From assembly GCA_963696505.1 (NCBI GenBank), contig CAVOKN010000031.1:1-45056 (forward strand): a stretch of 45,056 bases of DNA, in the 5' to 3' direction. Under the pieces are notes generated by a model. That model saw nothing but the letters and a program-made list of their open reading frames with translations, searched no databases and was not told where the DNA came from. Source of the stretch: CAVOKN01 sp963696505 (GTDB taxonomy: Bacteria; Pseudomonadota; Gammaproteobacteria; Burkholderiales; Rhodocyclaceae). The position numbers were made by a program, and so were the translations under genes. Positions 42,929 to 45,056 of the stretch are shown one piece after another. The first letter of the stretch is position 1. Each line of letters opens with the position of its first letter.

Positions 42929-44200
42929 TCAGGGACGCCGGGCGCGAGGCCGGCGCTTGGGCGCAAGGCCTGGCGGCGGTTCGGTGTCGAGCCATTCCTC
43001 CGGCATCGGGGTCGGCGCGTCCTCGGCACTGAAGCCAAGTGCGGCGCGTTCGGCTTCCCAGGCCTGCTTCAGGGTGTCGATGCTCTGGTCGATGTAGCGT
43101 GAAGCTTCGTCCTGGGCGTAGCCGAAGGTCTCGCAGTCGCGCAGGAGCGCCCACCGCGCAGCCTGCATGTGCCCCTCGCGCGTGATGCTCATGCCCAGCG
43201 AGCTGCCGAAGACGATGTACGGGGCGATGTCGTAGGCGGGCGCTAGCGACCAACGGCCTGCGGCACACAGGACGCCGTGGTTGCGGGGATGGTCATCGCC
43301 GTTACCGCACAGCGCGTTGAAAACCATTCGTCGCCAGAGCTCCCGCTTCATCGCGAGGACGTCGGCCCCGTCAGCGCCGCACCAGCGCTGCAGCTCCGCG
43401 CACAGATACGGGTAGGAGCGCAGCGGGTCCCCTCGGGTCGCGGCGCTGTCCAGTCGCAGCATCGTGTGTGCGCTGGCGAAGCCGTGGCGCAGGACTCCGT
43501 CGTCGCGCACTAGGCGGTCGAACCGTTGCACCGCGAGAACCTGATGCGTCCCAGCGCGCCGGAACTCGACGGTGGCCGCATCGATGCCGCATGCGCGGGC
43601 TGCCCTCATGGCGAGAAATTCGCGCAGGGGCGAGTTCGGCGCGTCGCCGCGGTCCTGCAGCTTGGCAATCCAGAGCTGGCCGCCGTGCATGACGGTCATC
43701 TTCGGCCGCTCGCCACCGAGCGTCGTGCCCACGACGCCGTGCAGGTCCCGGACGACCCTGCTTGGCGCGACTCCTTCGGGCGCCGCTGCGAGCCTGTGAA
43801 GGAACTCGTCCAGCGGTGTCGCCCGGAAATCGAGCTTGCGCTGGATGTCGTCGCAGACCTCGATGGCGCCCACGCCGTCGCCGAGAGAAACTTCGAGCCG
43901 GTCCATCGGGCCCAGCGCCTGGCCTTCGATGTTCTCGAGTAGCGTCAGGCCGTAGCCCTCGGGCGAGGCGTCGCGGAACACTCCGAAGAGTCCGTTCTGC
44001 CTTGTCTCGCGGTGCGGCCGAAGCGCACGCGTGAAGGGCAGGTTGACCGGGTCCAGGGGCGTGGCGGCGGGGCGGCTCATGTATTCGCGGTCGTAGGCGA
44101 ACTCGCCCATTCCGTCGCGCCAGGTGAACGAGCCGCATCGGATCGGTTCGACCGCGCCCGCGGGCCAGGCCCACACCGGCTTGGTGACAGGCTCGGCCAT
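42929..44200 (-). CDS. HipA-like Ser/Thr kinase toxin
   Basis: A 423-residue HipA family kinase. The N-terminal subdomain-1 (about 1-105) is followed by the kinase core with phosphate loop GTTLGGERPKMTVM, Lys in LWIAKLQ, catalytic Asp in FNALCGNGDDHPRNHG, and metal-binding Asp in LAPAYDIAP. E. coli HipA phosphorylates glutamyl-tRNA synthetase and causes persistence; other HipA proteins have other targets. The tail is basic (PKRRPRARRP). It follows the HTH gene by two bases, as in hipBA pairs. All kinase residues look intact, so it is probably active. Confidence 0.93.
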   Translation of the reverse strand: MAEPVTKPVWAWPAGAVEPIRCGSFTWRDGMGEFAYDREYMSRPAATPLDPVNLPFTRALRPHRETRQNGLFGVFRDASPEGYGLTLLENIEGQALGPMDRLEVSLGDGVGAIEVCDDIQRKLDFRATPLDEFLHRLAAAPEGVAPSRVVRDLHGVVGTTLGGERPKMTVMHGGQLWIAKLQDRGDAPNSPLREFLAMRAARACGIDAATVEFRRAGTHQVLAVQRFDRLVRDDGVLRHGFASAHTMLRLDSAATRGDPLRSYPYLCAELQRWCGADGADVLAMKRELWRRMVFNALCGNGDDHPRNHGVLCAAGRWSLAPAYDIAPYIVFGSSLGMSITREGHMQAARWALLRDCETFGYAQDEASRYIDQSIDTLKQAWEAERAALGFSAEDAPTPMPEEWLDTEPPPGLAPKRRPRARRP

Positions 44201-44202
44201 CG

Positions 44203-44520
44203 CTATCTGCGCACCCGCTGGGGCAGCAGGTCTTCGCTGAGGCGGCGCACCGCGGCGGGGTCATCGGCGAGCACGGCCAACTTCTCCAGCCCATCAAGCG
44301 CGTCCAGCGCGAACAGCACGCCGAGATAGAAGCCCATCTGCACCGTCGGCGAGCCGGTCTCGATGGCAGCCATCGTGCTCAGGCTGACGCCCGCCTTGGA
44401 CGCGAGGTCGGACTGCGTGAGCATGCGCGCACGCCGCGCTCGGTTGATTCGTCCACCCAGGCGCAGCAGTGCGTCCTCTGCGGGCAGGGGGAGCTTGGCA
44501 CGTGACGCCGAAGTCTTCAT
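44203..44520 (-). CDS. HipB-like antitoxin (XRE helix-turn-helix)
   Basis: A 105-residue DNA-binding protein with an XRE-type helix-turn-helix (about 25-80, LTQSDLASKAGVSLSTMAAI). In hipBA pairs this antitoxin represses the operon and neutralises HipA. It is longer than E. coli HipB (88). Its stop is two bases before hipA. The promoter must lie right of 44520, inside the stretch that also contains the reverse-transcriptase fragment. GCATTGATGC at 44527-44536 is a short inverted repeat that may serve as an operator (weak). Confidence 0.85.
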   Translation of the reverse strand: MKTSASRAKLPLPAEDALLRLGGRINRARRARMLTQSDLASKAGVSLSTMAAIETGSPTVQMGFYLGVLFALDALDGLEKLAVLADDPAAVRRLSEDLLPQRVRR

Positions 44521-44521
44521 T

Positions 44522-45007
44522 ATGCAAGCATTGATGCCTCTAAAACATGCGCAAACACATATTAAAAGACTGTGCTCAGCGGTGTCAAGCCAGTTGCCGC
44601 GCTTGGCGAAGGAAGAACCCGGGTACCGGTTTTATCTTCTGTACGACAAGGTGTATCGAGGTGACGTGCTGGAATTTGCCTATCGCTGCTGCAAGGCCAA
44701 CAAGGGGGCGGCGGGGGTCGACGGCCAGGAATTCGACGACATCGAGGCGTACGGGGAGGGGCGCTGGCTCGGGGAACTGGCGGAACGGCTCAAGCGCAAG
44801 GACTACCGACCGGAAGCGGTGCGGCGGGTCTGGATCGCCAAGCCGGGCAGCAGCAAGATGCGTCCGCTCGGTATACCTCGGATCGCGGATCGGGTGGTCC
44901 AGACAGCAGCAATGCTGGTGCTCGATCCCATCTTTGAAGCCGATATGCAGCCTGAGCAGTATGCGTATCGGCGGGACCAAGCGACCGCTGCGAACGTCGG
45001 GTGTTGA
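44522..45007 (+). pseudogene. Group II intron reverse transcriptase/maturase, truncated at both ends
   Basis: Homology to group II intron-encoded proteins is visible from about 44585 to 44985: EEPGYRFYLLYDKVYRGDVL, ANKGAAGVDGQEFDDIE, PLGIPRIADRVVQTAAMLVL and PIFEADMQPEQYAYRR (RT blocks 0-2). The catalytic YADD block and maturase domain are absent, since the frame ends at 45007 soon after YRRDQ. The first 20 residues read from hipB-proximal DNA and are not family-like. No intron RNA domain V/VI is visible. It is a dead fragment of a mobile element, probably inserted or left between genes. Confidence 0.75.
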
Positions 45008-45056
45008 AAGAACACCGGCCTCCAAAAAAACCGGGCTTCCAATCCTGCCGCTAGCC

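Overview
The window looks like chromosomal DNA from a high-GC betaproteobacterium. I place it near Rhodocyclales/Burkholderiales by inference: there is a DUF2863 gene, a urtABCDE-ureDABCEFG urea cluster, a YciB-YciI-BolA-PpiC block and a set of small envelope-stress genes typical of those orders. No rRNA or tRNA gene was recognised. Both ends carry mobile-element sequence: a DDE transposase with a frameshift at the left, and a truncated group II intron reverse transcriptase at the right.

Region 1 (about 1.9-16.1 kb) is an accessory-looking envelope and stress region with loosely packed genes. It opens with one Crp/Fnr-type regulator (1873-2592, minus), and a clear paralogue sits at 9637-10380. 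Around and between them are glycine-zipper, OsmB-like, BON-domain and other small lipoproteins, a collagen-like lipoprotein, a periplasmic protein with a cysteine repeat, a hybrid histidine kinase (frameshifted) with a response regulator, and short stress-type genes (DUF1328, DUF3309, DUF883, CsbD, a coiled-coil protein, an Asp/His-rich secreted protein). Several gaps of 300-700 bases have no convincing gene.

Region 2 (16.6-20.3 kb) holds an AI-2E family membrane protein and the catalase-peroxidase gene katG. Region 3 (20.5-31.9 kb, all minus strand) is a complete urea uptake and hydrolysis cluster in transcription order urtA-B-C-D-E, ureD-A-B-C-E-F-G. A good match to a sigma-54 promoter stands just upstream of urtA, as expected for nitrogen control. 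Two families of palindromic repeats fill the few large gaps in this cluster.

Region 4 (32.1-36.4 kb, minus) has a small membrane protein and then a four-gene respiratory operon: membrane-anchored octaheme cytochrome c (tetrathionate reductase-like), b-type cytochrome, monoheme cytochrome c and a secreted triple-rhodanese protein, ending in a clear terminator. Together these suggest a quinone-linked periplasmic electron-transfer system acting on a sulfur (or nitrogen) compound. This is the best candidate in the window for an undescribed system.

Region 5 (36.5-42.4 kb, minus) is housekeeping: YchJ-like protein, parvulin isomerase, BolA, YciI, YciB, MsrB, an SDR lacking the usual catalytic tyrosine, DUF2863, and a family 2 glycosyltransferase. 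Region 6 (42.9-45.0 kb) is a hipBA-type toxin-antitoxin pair whose hipB start abuts the reverse transcriptase fragment.
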